Of a stretch of 27,566 bases of DNA, positions 14,935 through 21,711 are shown piece after piece (the stretch's first letter is position 1; the number at the start of each line of letters is the position of its first letter). The notes beneath the pieces are model-generated. The model made no database searches. It was not told the DNA's origin and saw nothing but the letters and a program-made list of their open reading frames with translations. The position numbers were made by a program, and so were the translations under genes. Source of the DNA: CAZLBC01 sp964557575. GTDB lineage: Bacteria > Planctomycetota > Phycisphaerae > SM23-33. Location of the stretch: positions 1 through 27,566 of the forward strand of contig CAZLBC010000063.1 in assembly GCA_964557575.1 (NCBI GenBank). The letters are read 5' to 3'.

Positions 14935-15780
14935 ATGAGAAACCTGATGCGGGCGATCATCGGCCTCGCGGCGCTGGCGCCGGGATGCCATAACGTCGAG
15001 TGCGTACCGGCTTCTTTCGAGGCGCCCGGCGCGGCCGACCGGCGGGATTTCGACACGTCCGCCCCCTCCTACTCGTCGAAGGCCATCCCCCTCGAGGCGG
15101 TCGAGGAGGAGTCTGCCGTCCAACCGGTGCCGCACCTCGCCCGGCCCCGGGCGGCAGCCCCCGTGCACCACGACCGCGAAACCCCGACCCGCCCGCCGGA
15201 GGTCAGGGAGGCGATCATCGACGGCCGCCTGCGGATTTATTCAGCCAGCTTCGCTCTCCTCGTCGAGGACACCGCCGCCGCCGAGAAGCGGGCCGTGGCA
15301 ATGGCAGAGGAACTCGGCGGGTACCTCGAGAAGACCTCGTCGAAGGCGACGGTCGTCCGCGTGCCCGCCGACCGGTTCCGGGACGCGGTCGCGGCAATCG
15401 GCGTGATCGGCACGATCACGGACAAGACCATACAGGTAGACGACGTCACCGAGCGGTTTTACGACCTCAGGATCCGGCTTCAGAACGCGAAGGCCCTGGC
15501 GACGCGGCTGCGGGAACTCCTGAAAAAGACCGAGGAGATCAAGCAGGCGGTCGCCATCGAAACCAAGCTGAAGGAACTGCAGGCGGAAATAGACACGCTC
15601 ACCGGCAGGATGCGGCTGCTGGCGAACCGCATCGCCTATTCGCGAATCGTTCTCGCCTTCACCCCGACCGTCAGTTACGAGCCGCCGCGACTGCGGCTCA
15701 CGCTGCCGTTTCGCTGGCTCGACGAACTCGGCCTGAACCGCCTGACGCGGTTCAACGGCGACACCCTTTTCAACAAGTGA
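14935..15780 (+). CDS. DUF4349 lipoprotein
   Basis: A 281-residue exported protein. A short signal ends in LAALAPGC, a plausible lipobox with Cys18. A low-complexity linker runs to about residue 85. The DUF4349 core spans about 90-245: a beta-strand region (RLRIYSASFALLVEDT), AEELGGYLEKTSS, VVRVPADRFRDAVAAIGVIGTI, then a coiled-coil hairpin (YDLRIRLQNAKALATRLRELL...) and SRIVLAFTP. Members often carry a C-terminal membrane helix, but this one ends without any. GCAGGAGAAC precedes ATG 14935. Nine base pairs separate it from a second lipoprotein gene, so they form an operon. Function is unknown; family members are envelope proteins. Confidence 0.75.
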   Translation: MRNLMRAIIGLAALAPGCHNVECVPASFEAPGAADRRDFDTSAPSYSSKAIPLEAVEEESAVQPVPHLARPRAAAPVHHDRETPTRPPEVREAIIDGRLRIYSASFALLVEDTAAAEKRAVAMAEELGGYLEKTSSKATVVRVPADRFRDAVAAIGVIGTITDKTIQVDDVTERFYDLRIRLQNAKALATRLRELLKKTEEIKQAVAIETKLKELQAEIDTLTGRMRLLANRIAYSRIVLAFTPTVSYEPPRLRLTLPFRWLDELGLNRLTRFNGDTLFNK

Positions 15781-15789
15781 GGACCGACC

Positions 15790-16272
15790 ATGCACTGCAC
15801 ACGCACCACCCTGTTGCTCGCGGCGGCCTGCTGTTTCACGGCGGCGGGCTGCGAGATCGCGATGGACCTGCCCCCGGCATTCGTGGCGGTGGAAGAACGC
15901 GGTTCCGGCTACGGCCTGCGGGGCATCTCCTCCGACGGGGTCGTCCTGGGCTGCCGGACGGAACCGAACTACAAAAACGGGACCGCGGCATTCTGGACCC
16001 GGGCGATCGAAAACAACATGACCGGGCGGGGCTACGCGCTCACCGACAGCAGTGATGTCACGACGGACGGAGGGGACGCGGGCACGCTCATGCAATTCAA
16101 CCTCAAGTCGGAGGGGACCACGTTCGGGTACTGGGTCCTGGTGGTGGTCCGCGGGAAATCGGTGCTGGTCGCGGAGGCCGGCGGCCGGCTGGAATCGATG
16201 GCCGTCCGCGAAGAGGAGATCCTCGCTTCGCTGAAGAGCGCCAGGGGGCCCGCCGCGGTTACCGGCGGCTGA
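15790..16272 (+). CDS. Small predicted lipoprotein of unknown function
   Basis: A 160-residue protein that I do not recognise as a family. The N-terminus has a signal and lipobox (LLLAAACCFTAAGC, Cys at about 21). The rest is a compact alpha/beta domain with VLGCRTEPNYKNGTAAFWTRAIENNM, FGYWVLVVVRGKSVLVAEAG and ESMAVREEEILASLKSA. It follows the DUF4349 gene by 9 bp and is likely co-expressed at the envelope. It ends 43 bp before the convergent vapC stop. Confidence 0.6.
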   Translation: MHCTRTTLLLAAACCFTAAGCEIAMDLPPAFVAVEERGSGYGLRGISSDGVVLGCRTEPNYKNGTAAFWTRAIENNMTGRGYALTDSSDVTTDGGDAGTLMQFNLKSEGTTFGYWVLVVVRGKSVLVAEAGGRLESMAVREEEILASLKSARGPAAVTGG

Positions 16273-16315
16273 ACACGCGACGGCACCGGTAACGATGAAA
16301 CGGTATCAACACTAT

Positions 16316-16759
16316 CTACGCGTCGTCTCGTTTCGCCAGGGGATTGTGCCAGCGCAGGCTGCCGAACCGGGCAAAGTCGGCATCGGTCGAGCAGAGTTCG
16401 CACCCGTGTTCGACGGCGAGCGCGGCGAGGTGGGCGTCGGTGGTCAGGTTGCCCGCCGTCCCGCATTCCCGAAGCAACTGCCTGAGTATCGACCAGTGGC
16501 GGTCCCCCGGGCAGACGACCCGGACGCCGGGACGCTGCAACCAGCCGTCGACGACATCCATGGACGCGGCGCCGGAGAGGGGACGCGCAACGACCCGCGG
16601 GTTCGTGGTAATCCGGAGAAAACCCAGCAGCACGACCCACGGCAGGCCGACCAGGTCCCCGCCCGACAGCGTTTCCTCCAGCCACGGCTTCGCCCGCGGG
16701 TGCGCCGGGCTGTCCCGGTTGATCGCGTACAGGAGCAGGTTGAGATCGATGATCTTCAC
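16316..16759 (-). CDS. vapC: VapC PIN-domain toxin
   Basis: A 147-residue PIN-domain ribonuclease. The four acidic residues expected of an active PIN nuclease are in place: D5 in KIIDLNLLLYA, Glu/Arg in the FLRITTNP region, D in NLTTDAHLAALA and D in CSTDADF. Such toxins cleave tRNA or rRNA when released from their antitoxin; the target here is unknown. The start is GTG 16759, overlapping the vapB stop by 4 nt (GTGA). The first 126 bp are duplicated perfectly at 14725-14850, where a truncated copy carries ATG in place of this GTG. Confidence 0.88.
   Translation of the reverse strand: MKIIDLNLLLYAINRDSPAHPRAKPWLEETLSGGDLVGLPWVVLLGFLRITTNPRVVARPLSGAASMDVVDGWLQRPGVRVVCPGDRHWSILRQLLRECGTAGNLTTDAHLAALAVEHGCELCSTDADFARFGSLRWHNPLAKRDDA
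16633..16758. repeat. 126-bp direct repeat, copy 2 (within vapC)
   Basis: The intact-gene partner of 14725-14850, with perfect identity across 126 bp. The sequences differ at the first base outside each end. Confidence 0.9.
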
Positions 16760-17025
16760 TTACGCAGTTCCAGTTTCCGGGCGATCTCCGCGTCCTCCAC
16801 GGCACCGGCGATACGGAGGGCCTTGTCCATGTCGAACCCCGCGTGCCGGCATGCTCCCATGGCAAAGGCGGGACAGGTATACGGCTCGGCGCCGGCGGCC
16901 TCGCCGCCGGCAACGGCCGTGCGCAGTGCCTCGTTGACAACCGCCTTCAGCGAGGTGTGCCGGCGATGGGCGCGTTCCCGCAACTCCGCCATAATCGCAT
17001 CGTCTATATCCACCGTGGTTCGCAT
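16756..17025 (-). CDS. vapB: VapB-type ribbon-helix-helix antitoxin
   Basis: An 89-residue antitoxin. The N-terminal MRTTVDIDDAIMAELRERAHRRHTS is a ribbon-helix-helix DNA-binding module: beta strand TTVDID, then two helices with LKAVVNEALRTAV. The C-terminal half (GFDMDKALRIAGAVEDAEIARKL) would wrap the VapC toxin. It is first in the vapBC operon, with ATG at 17025. It probably represses its own promoter at the AT-rich repeats just upstream. Only 6 nt separate the predicted -10 element from the start codon, which points to leaderless translation. Confidence 0.85.
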   Translation of the reverse strand: MRTTVDIDDAIMAELRERAHRRHTSLKAVVNEALRTAVAGGEAAGAEPYTCPAFAMGACRHAGFDMDKALRIAGAVEDAEIARKLELRK

Positions 17026-17031
17026 GTACGC

Positions 17032-17059
17032 ATACTAGCATATTAAAATAATATGTCAA
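17032..17059 (-). promoter_or_regulatory. vapBC promoter, probably leaderless
   Basis: On the minus strand, consensus TTGACA (17054-17059), a 16-bp spacer and TAGTAT (17032-17037) end 6 nt before the vapB ATG. No ribosome site can fit between transcript start and start codon. Confidence 0.7.
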
Positions 17060-17087
17060 CGCATATTATATATCACATAAATATGCG
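17039..17087. promoter_or_regulatory. Putative VapB operator repeats
   Basis: Two palindromes overlap and flank the -35: CATATTA/TAATATG (17039-17045 and 17049-17055) and CGCATATT/AATATGCG (17060-17067 and 17080-17087). The shared GCATATT half-site is typical of a ribbon-helix-helix operator array. Confidence 0.55.
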
Positions 17088-17133
17088 TATGCACACCGCA
17101 GTCGCATTTTCGCCTTGATAATCGTGATATGAA

Positions 17134-18387
17134 TCAATGGTTACCCGTGGCCTTGTTGACCAGGATCCGCAGGCGGGAGCCGCCGGAGACGATTTTTTTC
17201 GCCAGGACGTCCCGCTCGGTGAACCGGGCCATCAGGATTTCGCGGGCCTGTTTTTCGGGCGGCCCGTTGCGGGGGTCGCCACGCTCGTGGTCGTAGACGA
17301 TGAAGATCCGGCCGCCGGGGGCCTGGAAGCCGTCGGGATAGGTGCACCGCCGCTCGCGGCCCTCCAGGGCGAGCCCGCCCGCCCAGGTCTTCCCCTCGTC
17401 CGCGGACAGGAAGGCCGTCAACCGGTGCCGCCCGACGTTGCGGTCGATCGGCCCGTTTTTGACCAGGAGGATGCGCCCCGATGCGAGGCGGCGGACAAAG
17501 TGCCGCGCCGGGGTGTTCACGATCGCCGACGGCGCCGGGGGCGCCCACGTCCTTCCCCCGTCGCCCGAGAAGGTCTCGTAGATCCCCTTGCGGGTCCGGG
17601 CCGTCATCCACAACCGCCCGTCCTTCAGCTCCACGATCATGTGCTCGTCGAAATTGAAGTGCGGAAACCGGACCCCGCCGCGCTTCGTCCAGGTCGCCCC
17701 GCCGTCCGCACTGGCGAACACCCACGCCTTCCGGTCATCGTCGAGGCCGGCGAAGATCTCCCGGCCCGCGCGCGGGTTGAAATAGCGCTGCCAGAGGGAG
17801 ACCGGCAGCAGCCAGTCCCCCGAGCCCAGGACCACCGGCTTCTGGAGCGTGCAGCCGTGCCAGATCCGCACCGGTTTCGTCCACGCCGGGCGGGCGGCGT
17901 CAGGGTTGTCGCACCGGGTGTACCAGTCGCCCGCGCGGCCGTCGAAGAACCCGATCGACTGGTCGAAGAAGAGCCAGAGCCGGCCCCGCGGGTCGGTCCA
18001 GAGGTTCCCCACCAGCGTCCGCCGCCGCAGGCCGGAGGAATGATTTTCCGGGTCGATCACCACCCGCGGACCGGACCACGTCTCTGCCTCGTCGTCGCTG
18101 GTCGCGAGGACGAAGCAGGCCTCGTCGCTGTCGCCGCCCGAGACCCAGGCCGTCCAGATCCGCCCGCCGGGCGTTTGGTCGGCGCCGATGATCATGTTGA
18201 AATCGCGGTGTTCGTCGGCGTACGCCTCCCCGGGCTGCGTGTTGATCCGCGGGGGCTCCAGGGCCAGTTCCAGCGCGGCCCGGAGGGCGGCGTCCTTTTC
18301 TGCCCTCTCCCCCGCGCGGGCCGGCGGGCCGGGGACGAGGACGGCGGTTATCGTTACGGCGGCACACGCGGCGGTGATGCGACTCAT
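17134..18387 (-). CDS. Secreted BNR-repeat (sialidase-like) protein
   Basis: A 417-residue exported protein with an N-terminal signal peptide (about 1-25, ending PPARAGE). The mature part is a predicted six-bladed beta-propeller with Asp-box-like repeats: SDDEAETWSGP, SADGGATWTKRG, SGDGGRTWAPP and SADEGKTWAGG, spaced about 50-130 residues apart. The fold is shared by exo-sialidases and by many non-sialidase sugar-active or binding proteins. I do not see enough of the sialidase arginine triad to assign that activity. AAGGAG precedes ATG 18387. It lies 43 bp downstream of the tspO gene on the same strand and is probably co-transcribed with it. Confidence 0.8.
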   Translation of the reverse strand: MSRITAACAAVTITAVLVPGPPARAGERAEKDAALRAALELALEPPRINTQPGEAYADEHRDFNMIIGADQTPGGRIWTAWVSGGDSDEACFVLATSDDEAETWSGPRVVIDPENHSSGLRRRTLVGNLWTDPRGRLWLFFDQSIGFFDGRAGDWYTRCDNPDAARPAWTKPVRIWHGCTLQKPVVLGSGDWLLPVSLWQRYFNPRAGREIFAGLDDDRKAWVFASADGGATWTKRGGVRFPHFNFDEHMIVELKDGRLWMTARTRKGIYETFSGDGGRTWAPPAPSAIVNTPARHFVRRLASGRILLVKNGPIDRNVGRHRLTAFLSADEGKTWAGGLALEGRERRCTYPDGFQAPGGRIFIVYDHERGDPRNGPPEKQAREILMARFTERDVLAKKIVSGGSRLRILVNKATGNH

Positions 18388-18430
18388 GGTGTTTGCTCCT
18401 TCCGTCCGGCCGGCGGTTCCCGGCCGGTTG

Positions 18431-18829
18431 TCAGTTCAGCAGCAGGAACCCGGCGTTCAGATAGGTGGCGAACAGGATCCAGAGCAGGCAGGGCACGAGG
18501 AGGAGGGCGGCCGCCCGGCCGGCCCGCCAAAACAGGACGATGATCGCGACCAGGGACAGGTCGAGGAATACGATGTCCGCCAGCGCGGCCGCCGGCGAGC
18601 GGAGGCCGAAAAACAGGAACGTCCACGCGATGTTGGCGGCGATGTGGGCGATCAGCACCGCCGTGGTCAGCGCGACCCGCGTTTTCCGGGGGGAGCGGTA
18701 ATAGAGGACGATCGCGACCGCGATGGACACGTAGAGCACCGTCCAGACCGGGGAGAATACCCAGTCCGGCGGCGTCAGCGGCGGCCGCCGCAGCGTCGCG
18801 TACCATTCATTCATCGCCAAAAGGGTCAC
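18431..18829 (-). CDS. tspO: TspO/MBR family membrane protein, short N-terminus
   Basis: A 132-residue member of the TspO (tryptophan-rich sensory protein) family, membrane proteins that bind porphyrins and other hydrophobic ligands. EWYATLRRPPLTPPDWVFSPVWTVLYVSIAVAIVLYY is the classic signature, followed by AANIAWTFLFFGLRSP and VPCLLWILFATYLNAGF. Four membrane helices are visible, whereas the family normally has five. The first helix, which usually precedes the EWY motif by about 25 residues, is absent. GTG 18829 is chosen because AAGGAG sits 6 nt upstream; the ATG at 18814 lacks one. Upstream sequence in frame shows no helix, so the gene seems naturally short or 5'-truncated. Confidence 0.8.
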   Translation of the reverse strand: MTLLAMNEWYATLRRPPLTPPDWVFSPVWTVLYVSIAVAIVLYYRSPRKTRVALTTAVLIAHIAANIAWTFLFFGLRSPAAALADIVFLDLSLVAIIVLFWRAGRAAALLLVPCLLWILFATYLNAGFLLLN

Positions 18830-19048
18830 GCGGTTCTCCTTCCGGGTAACGGGTTCGGCCGGGCGATCGACGGACAGTGGGGTTACATGAATGCTACGGA
18901 GGCGGACGGCGCATTGCAAGGGCGCTCCGCAGTCCCGCTCCCGGAACCGCACACCGGTGCCGGCCGGTACTTCACAAGTCCCGCGGGGCATGGTACTGTT
19001 GTCGGTGCGACACTCCGCCGGGAGTGTGTCGATTGGAGCGCAGCGGCC
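18830..19048. other. Divergent intergenic region
   Basis: A 219-bp spacer between tspO and the oxidoreductase gene. A 7-bp inverted repeat ACACTCC/GGAGTGT (19010-19016 and 19021-19027) with a 4-nt loop lies just before the oxidoreductase ribosome site and could be an operator. No clear promoter hexamers were found. Confidence 0.35.
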
Positions 19049-20374
19049 ATGGCACAAGGGAACCGCAGAAACCCGTCGCGCCGGCAGTTCATGACGTCGG
19101 CCCTGGCCGCCGCGGCGCTGCCCCGGTTCGTCCCCGCATCCGCCCTCGGAAACGGCCGCCGGCCGGCCCCGAGCGAACGGATCGTTGTGGGAAGCATCGG
19201 GCTGGGAAACCGCGGCACGGCCCTCACGAAGACATTCCTGCAGCAGCGGGACGTCCGGGTGGTCGCCGTGTGCGACGTCTTCGCGCACCAGCGCGAACGG
19301 ATGAAAAGCACCGTGGACCGGCATTACCGCGGCACCGGCTGTGCCGCGTACAACGATTTCCGGGAACTGTGCAACCGGGAGGATATCGATGCCGTCTGCA
19401 TAGCATCGCCGGACAACTGGCACGTACTGCATTCACTGGAGGCGGTGGCCGGCGGCAAGGACATATACACCGAGAAAGCCCTGGGGTTGAGCCTCGCCGA
19501 AGATACCGCGCTGCGCAGCGCCTGCCACCGGTACGGAACGGTTTTCCAGTGGGGAACCCAGCAGCGGTCGGCCCGTAATTTCCGGTTCGGCTGCGAACTG
19601 GTGCGCAACGGGCGCATCGGCAAACTGAAAACCATCGCGGTCGGTGTGCCGCACGATTTCGATTTTCCCAATCAACCGACCCAGCCGGTCCCGCACGGCC
19701 TCGATTACGAGATGTGGCTCGGTCCCGCACCGTGGGCACCGTACACGTATCATCGCTGCCGGCCCTGGACGCGGAAGGAAAGCTACAGTATCTGGTATCA
19801 CATCTCAGATTACTGCCTGGGCGGCATCGGCGGCTACTGGGGCATTCACCACCTGGATATCGCCCAGTGGGGCCACGGTACGGACCACACCGGCCCGGTA
19901 ACGGTCGCGGGGACCGCCCGGTTTCCGCCGGACGGCCTGGCCGACTGCGCGACGCGCTGGAACATCCGGGCGGTCTACGCCGACGGCGTGGAAATGATCT
20001 ACACCGACAACGGCCAGAACAAGCAGGGCGTGGTTTTTCACGGTACCGCGGGGTGGGTCTACGTTCGCCGCGGCCATATCGACGCCCGACCGAAGTCGCT
20101 GCTGCGTTCCCGCATCGGCCCCGGGGAGTTACACCTGGAGGCGAGCCCGGGCCACCAGCGCAACTTTCTCGACTGCGTCAAAAGCCGGCGAAAAACGGTT
20201 TCGCCGATCGATGTCGCGGTACGGAGCGACACAATTGCCCACCTCGGAAACATCTGCACCCGCCTGAACCGCACGATCCGCTGGGATCCGACCGCGGAGG
20301 AGATCATCGGCGACCAGGAGGCCCGGCGCATGCTGCGCCGCCCGATGCGGGAACCCTGGCACCTCCGGAGCTGA
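19049..20374 (+). CDS. Tat-exported Gfo/Idh/MocA-family oxidoreductase
   Basis: A 441-residue NAD(P)-dependent sugar or inositol dehydrogenase-type protein. The N-terminus has a twin-arginine signal (SRRQFMTSALAAAALP). The Rossmann fold begins about residue 46 with VVGSIGLGNRGTAL, followed by VVAVCDVFAHQRE and DAVCIASPDNWH. KDIYTEKALG carries the family's catalytic Lys (EKP variant EKA). The C-terminal domain has GIGGYWGIHHLDIAQWG with the conserved His pair and GHQRNFLDCVKSRRKT. GGAG sits 11 nt before ATG 19049. Periplasmic export of such enzymes is common in Planctomycetota, where they often process oxidised sugars alongside DUF1080 proteins. The substrate is unknown. It converges on the ferritin-like gene. 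Confidence 0.88.
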   Translation: MAQGNRRNPSRRQFMTSALAAAALPRFVPASALGNGRRPAPSERIVVGSIGLGNRGTALTKTFLQQRDVRVVAVCDVFAHQRERMKSTVDRHYRGTGCAAYNDFRELCNREDIDAVCIASPDNWHVLHSLEAVAGGKDIYTEKALGLSLAEDTALRSACHRYGTVFQWGTQQRSARNFRFGCELVRNGRIGKLKTIAVGVPHDFDFPNQPTQPVPHGLDYEMWLGPAPWAPYTYHRCRPWTRKESYSIWYHISDYCLGGIGGYWGIHHLDIAQWGHGTDHTGPVTVAGTARFPPDGLADCATRWNIRAVYADGVEMIYTDNGQNKQGVVFHGTAGWVYVRRGHIDARPKSLLRSRIGPGELHLEASPGHQRNFLDCVKSRRKTVSPIDVAVRSDTIAHLGNICTRLNRTIRWDPTAEEIIGDQEARRMLRRPMREPWHLRS

Positions 20375-20384
20375 CCGCCGCCGG

Positions 20385-20861
20385 TTACCCGCCGAAGATC
20401 TCCTGTTTCGCGCGGGAGAGCCGGACAAGGTGGCTCCGCTCCTCGGCGATCACCTCGTTGATGATATCCCCGTGCCGGTCGCCCATCAGGTCGCCGATAT
20501 CCTGCTGCAGTTGGAGCTGCTCCCGCTCGAATTGCATCGCCAGGTCAATCATGTCCGGGTCGCCGTCGCAGGACTCGACCTGCGCGGCGGCATTCGATCC
20601 GCCCCCGCCGGTCGAGAGGGCCTCCAGGTAATCGACGTACTCGTCGGGATAGACGCCGCCGGCCTCCGCGCTCCCCAGGCCGTCGAGGAGTTTCCGGAAA
20701 CGGTCGCGGTGGACCTTCTCCATGTCAGAAAGGCTGCGGAACATCTCCTGCAGACCCGTGTTCTGCGCCTTTTCGGCAAGCGTCTTGTACAGCTCTATGC
20801 CGCCCTCCTCGTCCGCGACCGCCACGCGGACCAGTTCGGTAATGTCGAATTGCTTTCCCAT
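20385..20861 (-). CDS. Ferritin-like/rubrerythrin-type diiron protein
   Basis: A 158-residue four-helix-bundle protein. Candidate diiron ligands occur in the expected pattern: E19 in ADEEGGIELYK, E48 and H51 in MEKVHRDRF, E114 in FEREQLQL, and E141 with H144 in AEERSHLVRL. A Gly/Ser-rich insert (about 84-100) with one Cys separates the two helical pairs. There is no C-terminal rubredoxin module, so it is the short rubrerythrin-like type often linked to peroxide or iron handling. GAAAGGAACGAG precedes ATG 20861. It is transcribed alone and divergently from the sigma factor gene at 21080. Confidence 0.8.
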   Translation of the reverse strand: MGKQFDITELVRVAVADEEGGIELYKTLAEKAQNTGLQEMFRSLSDMEKVHRDRFRKLLDGLGSAEAGGVYPDEYVDYLEALSTGGGGSNAAAQVESCDGDPDMIDLAMQFEREQLQLQQDIGDLMGDRHGDIINEVIAEERSHLVRLSRAKQEIFGG

Positions 20862-21079
20862 CTCGTTCCTTTCAGTTACCAGTTCTCACGGCTCGCCGCA
20901 CTGCTGTGTTCGGAGGCAGTGTATCCGCCGGGGGGGGATTATTCCAGGACCGCCCGCACGCTTTTCGGCGCGGCGCCGATCGAACACCGCGGTTGATGAA
21001 AGCGCGATCACTGGTATCATATGCCCGGCGGGGGGCGGTAATGCGCAAATACCGGGGGAGACGGTGACCGGGTAACGAC
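20862..21079. other. Divergent intergenic region with one hairpin
   Basis: A 218-bp spacer. An inverted repeat CACTGC/GCAGTG (20899-20904 and 20916-20921) lies about 40 bp upstream of the ferritin-like gene and may be an operator. The promoter facing the sigma factor is listed separately. Confidence 0.35.
20993..21020 (+). promoter_or_regulatory. Promoter of the second sigma/anti-sigma operon
   Basis: TTGATG (20993-20998) and TATCAT (21015-21020) are 16 bp apart. A TGG before the -10 forms an extended -10 element. The leader is about 55 nt. Confidence 0.5.
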
Positions 21080-21682
21080 GTGAAAGAACGAACCGACGAA
21101 GACCTCATGGCCGCCTACCGCGACGGGCGCGATCGCGCGGCGTTCGCGGCGCTGGTGGACCGGTACCTGGACCCCGCCGTCGCCGTGGGGCGGCAGATCC
21201 TCGCCGACGCCGCGGCTGCCGAGGACGCGGCGCAGGAGGCGTTCATGCGGCTGCTGGGATCGGCGGACCGCTTCCGGGATGACAAGACCTTTTCCAACTG
21301 GTTTTACACGATCCTCCGGAATGTCTGCGTGGACATGATCCGCAAGAACGCCCGCAGGAAAAAACACACCGCCGCCTACGCCCACATCGTTGACACCGCA
21401 TCTGAACCGCCCGAATCCGACGCGCCGGAAATCGACCGCTACCTGTCCCGGCTCCCGGTCGACCTGCGGTCGGTCCTCGTCCTGCGGATCGTCGAGGACA
21501 TGCGGTTCGCGGACATCGCCGCGGTCCTCGGCATCTCCGAGGAGGCCGCCAAGAAGCGGGCCCAGCGGGCACTCCGCCGGCTTCGCGGGACCGCGTCGGC
21601 CGATACGGCGGAAGAACCGGATGAAAAAGCCGGGCGATCCATCGTTTTTTCGGCGGCGCCTGTCCCGGAAACGGGGTCGTGA
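21080..21682 (+). CDS. ECF-type RNA polymerase sigma factor
   Basis: A 200-residue ECF sigma factor. Region 2 covers about residues 10-85 (AAFAALVDRYLDPAVAV, AEDAAQEAFMRLL, FSNWFYTILRNVCVDMIRKNARR). Region 4 covers about 115-172 (LPVDLRSVLVLRIVEDM, FADIAAVLGISEEAAKKRAQRALRRLR). A 28-residue tail follows. The start is GTG 21080. Its stop lies 29 bp before the preferred start of the anti-sigma/propeller gene, and a GTG at 21679 would even overlap it by 4 nt. This tight pairing is the usual sign of a sigma factor held inactive by its neighbour. It is unrelated in detail to the sigma factor at 12035. Confidence 0.87.
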   Translation: MKERTDEDLMAAYRDGRDRAAFAALVDRYLDPAVAVGRQILADAAAAEDAAQEAFMRLLGSADRFRDDKTFSNWFYTILRNVCVDMIRKNARRKKHTAAYAHIVDTASEPPESDAPEIDRYLSRLPVDLRSVLVLRIVEDMRFADIAAVLGISEEAAKKRAQRALRRLRGTASADTAEEPDEKAGRSIVFSAAPVPETGS

Positions 21683-21711
21683 ACGTACCGAACAGTGAGC
21701 GGGAGGGGACA

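Noticed and set aside
16295..17038. 247-codon plus-strand frame over vapBC
   Set aside because: Antisense to two well-recognised genes with matching operon overlap; no domain of its own.
18188..19048. Extension of the oxidoreductase upstream of 19049
   Set aside because: It would cover tspO and part of the BNR gene in antisense. The Tat signal and ribosome site place the start at 19049.
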